A DNA stretch of 64,000 bases from Bacteroidota bacterium (lineage in GTDB: Bacteria > Bacteroidota > Bacteroidia > Chitinophagales > Chitinophagaceae), in the NCBI GenBank assembly GCA_018267915.1, contig JAFDXN010000012.1:62001-126000 (forward strand), written 5' to 3'. Below, one piece after another: positions 61,841 to 64,000 of this stretch; within the stretch, counting starts at the first letter, position 1, and each line of letters opens with the position of its first letter. The notes under the pieces are model-generated. The model worked only from the letters and a program-made list of their open reading frames with translations. It searched no databases and was not told the DNA's origin. The position numbers were made by a program, and so were the translations under genes.

Positions 61841-62892
61841 AGCTCTATCTGCACGTCGCCATTCACCGGGTAGCCCACACATGTGAGCACAAGGCCATTA
61901 GCTACATCCTTATCCGTAAGTACCTCATTCACCGACATCCACACCTTGCCCTCTGTACAGGTCGCTACGCAACTGCCGCATCTGCCTGCCTCGCAACTAT
62001 AAGGTATCTGTATGCCCTGCTTGCGCGCTGCCTGTAAAATCGTTTCGGGATAACCACAGTTTAACTCATAAACATCCTCCCCAGCATCGATGCGCACACG
62101 ACGCACCTTCTTATCGGGTGGTTCTGCGCGCAACACCGGTAGATAGACATTGAAATTCTCCTTTTTGATCTGCTCCTGCTTAGCGCCATATTCTTCCAGG
62201 CCCAGTATCACCATCCGCATGTAGTCAAAAGGCCCGCAGGTGTAGAATAGCATCCTGTCTTTGTCAGTCCTTGCGTACTCATCCACCAACTGCGGCAGCA
62301 GGGCTTTATTAAGCCGCGCCCGGGTCAGTTTAAACGCATTGCTATAAAGAAATTCGATCCGGAGTCTGTCACCGAAGTCCGTTTGTAACTCTGTCAACTC
62401 CTGGTAGAACACTACCTCATCTTGCTCACGGTTGCTGTATACCAGCACGGCGTTTTTCCCGGTTTTAAAAAGCACTTGCTTCAGTAAAGGCATCACCGGC
62501 ACTATCCCTATCCCTGCCGCGAAAAAGAACACCTGTTCATAAGCCGCCGTTTCCTCCGGCAGCGTAAACAATCCCGCGGCACCCGTAGTATACAGTACAT
62601 CTCCTTCCTTCGCATGGTCAATAAGGTATCTCGTAAACACACCGTTTTCTATCCGCTTAACGCTTATGGAAAGTGGCTCACCCACTTCAGGGTTGCTTAG
62701 AATGGAGAATGACCTGCGCGCCTCCTTGTGATGATGCTGAAAAACGAACGTAAGGAATTGCCCTGCCGTGTAGCGGACCGGCATCCCGTCCACGGGCTCT
62801 AAAACAAAAGTTTTTACTCCTTTTGCCTCATCATGTATCGAGGCAATTCTTAAAGCTTGATATAATTGAATGTCCGGCGCATCGGGCGACAT
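61837..62892 (-). CDS. Ferredoxin reductase with C-terminal 2Fe-2S domain (PaaE/HmpX-like)
   Basis: Electron carrier from NAD(P)H through FAD to a plant-type ferredoxin domain. The FAD segment is ARRSFSILSNPEVGEPLSISVK (around 59-79), NAD(P) binding is FFFAAGIGIVPVMPLL (around 122-137), and the FAD/NAD end is FYTCGPFDYM (around 218-227). The 2Fe-2S ligands are CEAGRCGSCVATC (around 299-311) and a distal Cys in LTCVGYP. 351 residues, the PaaE layout. The partner oxygenase is not in the window. Confidence 0.92.
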   Translation of the reverse strand: MSPDAPDIQLYQALRIASIHDEAKGVKTFVLEPVDGMPVRYTAGQFLTFVFQHHHKEARRSFSILSNPEVGEPLSISVKRIENGVFTRYLIDHAKEGDVLYTTGAAGLFTLPEETAAYEQVFFFAAGIGIVPVMPLLKQVLFKTGKNAVLVYSNREQDEVVFYQELTELQTDFGDRLRIEFLYSNAFKLTRARLNKALLPQLVDEYARTDKDRMLFYTCGPFDYMRMVILGLEEYGAKQEQIKKENFNVYLPVLRAEPPDKKVRRVRIDAGEDVYELNCGYPETILQAARKQGIQIPYSCEAGRCGSCVATCTEGKVWMSVNEVLTDKDVANGLVLTCVGYPVNGDVQIEL

Positions 62893-62917
62893 ACCTGCAA
62901 TGTAAAGAAAAGCCTCT

Positions 62918-63658
62918 TTACTCCATCACACCTTCTTTGATCTCGTTCCACAAGGCCCGGTAGCATACGGCAGCATAACCGGTAGCAGCAAATTCTTCTA
63001 TCGGCGCCCTATGCACGCCCATCTTCTCCACGTCCGACAAATTGGGTATGTAGTATTCGAAGAAACGCTTGTCTTTGTATAGCTGCCGCATCACTTCATT
63101 ATGCATATTCTTCCTTACATCTGCCATTGTGAAGAAGCACATCAGCTTGTCCAGTTCCGCTTTGTCCTGGAAGTAAGTTTTCACCAGGTCGTAGGTGCGT
63201 ACCGACAGCGTGGTTGGTATCACCGGCATCAGCACGGCATCCGAGGCGAAGAAAATATTATCTGCCAGCAGCGAAAACCCCGGCGGACAGTCTATGAACA
63301 CAAAATCATAGTCCTGGTCCAGCTCACGCAGTACATTGCGTATCTGCTTCTTCGATGCATTGTTATCCTCCAATATCAGTTCCATTTTCCTTACCGAATG
63401 GTCGGCGGGAATGATGTCGAGATTGGCGTATTCGGTTTGGCATATCGCTTCGTTCAACTGGTGCGATTGCTCTATGATCTTCTTGATGCTGACCTTCGAT
63501 TTAGCTTCCGATTTGTAGTAAAAGCTTGCCGCACCCTGCGGGTCAAGGTCCCACAGTAGCGTCCTGTACCCATCCTTTGCCGCCATGTAGGCGAAGTTTA
63601 CGCACGACGCTGTTTTTCCAACACCACCTTTCAGGTTATACAAAGAAGCTATGAACAT
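62918..63658 (-). CDS. ParA-family ATPase
   Basis: Deviant Walker A KGGVGKT (residues 10-16), Walker A' LLWDLDPQGAASF (around 35-47) and Walker B YDFVFIDCPPGFSLL (around 115-129) identify a ParA/Soj/MinD-type ATPase of 246 residues. The partner parB is not visible here, so it may act in plasmid-like or protein-positioning partition. The gene follows the unknown partial gene with a 70-base gap and precedes the ferredoxin reductase by 25 bases. Confidence 0.9.
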   Translation of the reverse strand: MFIASLYNLKGGVGKTASCVNFAYMAAKDGYRTLLWDLDPQGAASFYYKSEAKSKVSIKKIIEQSHQLNEAICQTEYANLDIIPADHSVRKMELILEDNNASKKQIRNVLRELDQDYDFVFIDCPPGFSLLADNIFFASDAVLMPVIPTTLSVRTYDLVKTYFQDKAELDKLMCFFTMADVRKNMHNEVMRQLYKDKRFFEYYIPNLSDVEKMGVHRAPIEEFAATGYAAVCYRALWNEIKEGVME

Positions 63659-63728
63659 ACGGTCCGGAATTAACTGCCTGGCTTGGCAGGGACACTAAAG
63701 CTAGTGATTTACAGTCTTTTTTGCAATG

Positions 63729-64000
63729 CTAATCTTCGTCCTTCGCGGCGATCTTAGCGTTCGCCCCTCCTATGCCAAAAAGCCTGTAGGCCATTTCTTT
63801 GCCCACGCGCTCAGCATTGCGGCTGTTGTACGAGCAGGTTTGCTGCGGCACCAGGTAGTTGCCGCCCTTATCTGTCACATAGTAAGCAATGCGCCTCTTC
63901 TCACCTTCGCCCCTGAACTCTATGTGCACCGACAATGCCGGAACCGCAGCACTCGTCGTCCAGTTAATGTTACAGGCCTTCAGGCTGCTCAGCACTTTAT
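63729..64000 (-). CDS. Unknown protein, 5' end outside window
   Basis: The frame is open to the window edge. The visible 90 or so residues read ...SIHIEFRGEG-like beta-rich sequence with YYVTDKGGNYLVPQQTCSYNSRNAERVGKEMAYRLFGIG near the end. No family recognised. A GTG inside the frame at 63995 is not convincing as a start, so the gene is probably truncated by the window. Same strand and close to parA. Confidence 0.6.
   Translation of the reverse strand, partial: KVLSSLKACNINWTTSAAVPALSVHIEFRGEGEKRRIAYYVTDKGGNYLVPQQTCSYNSRNAERVGKEMAYRLFGIGGANAKIAAKDED

Noticed and set aside
62918..64000. ParA region as a plasmid or chromosome origin of partition
   Set aside because: No parB, parS-like repeats or replication genes are visible; only a lone ParA-type ATPase.

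Overview
The window looks like chromosomal DNA from a member of the Bacteroidota, most likely close to the Chitinophagaceae. Four things support this. One protein carries a type IX secretion (T9SS type A) sorting domain. There are Bat (aerotolerance-like) genes and a kynurenine 3-monooxygenase. Shine-Dalgarno sequences are nearly absent, while promoter-like TTTG-N19/20-TAnnTTTG elements recur. The gene content (RecJ, MnmE, ObgE, Adk, TadA, Dtd) is that of an ordinary chromosome. I see no rRNA, tRNA, CRISPR array, insertion sequence or prophage. The assignment is inference from gene content; no search was possible.

Layout. 1-6.1 kb: 3' part of PEP synthase, DNA-3-methyladenine glycosylase I, kynurenine 3-monooxygenase overlapping recJ. 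6.2-12.7 kb: a TetR-controlled RND efflux operon (tetR-tolC-MFP-RND) with a palindrome over its promoter. 12.9-15.9 kb: mscL, a PcrB/GGGP synthase homologue, a sugar-nucleotidyltransferase and a PfkB kinase. 15.9-26.6 kb: an eleven-gene minus-strand cluster (DegT aminotransferase, TMTC-like membrane/TPR protein, three KASIII-type synthases, ACP, SDR, GT2 glycosyltransferase, GNAT, two LpxO/AspH-type dioxygenases). 26.7-34.5 kb: cardiolipin synthase-like protein, YdjM-like protein, small lipoprotein, MlaD-F-E lipid transporter, P-type cation ATPase. 34.6-38.2 kb: small membrane protein, CinA-like, DUF2252, fatty acid desaturase. 38.2-44.1 kb: a visibly AT-richer stretch with decayed gene remnants, DUF6671, a small unknown gene, Thermus-type isocitrate dehydrogenase, purE, purK and a divergent CbbR-like LysR regulator. 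44.2-50.7 kb: housekeeping genes (mnmE, dtd, tadA, Rieske, LD-carboxypeptidase, rhodanese, TMEM175, obgE, adk). 51-57 kb: pseudouridine synthase, batC/batB, glycosylasparaginase, cutC, T9SS-sorted protein. 57-64 kb: ECF sigma factor with a linked membrane/beta-barrel protein, multipass membrane protein, ferredoxin reductase, ParA, and a partial unknown gene.

The most interesting system is the 15.9-26.6 kb cluster. Read together, it could build a short hydroxylated acyl chain on a dedicated ACP, transfer it to the amino group of an amino sugar, and attach that sugar to a surface glycan. The KASIII enzymes would condense, the SDR reduce, and the two LpxO-like enzymes hydroxylate. The aminotransferase would make the amino sugar and the PseH-like GNAT would acylate it. 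The product is inference. The second candidate is the CbbR-like regulator divergent from purK-purE-icd, where all three enzymes handle CO2 or bicarbonate.
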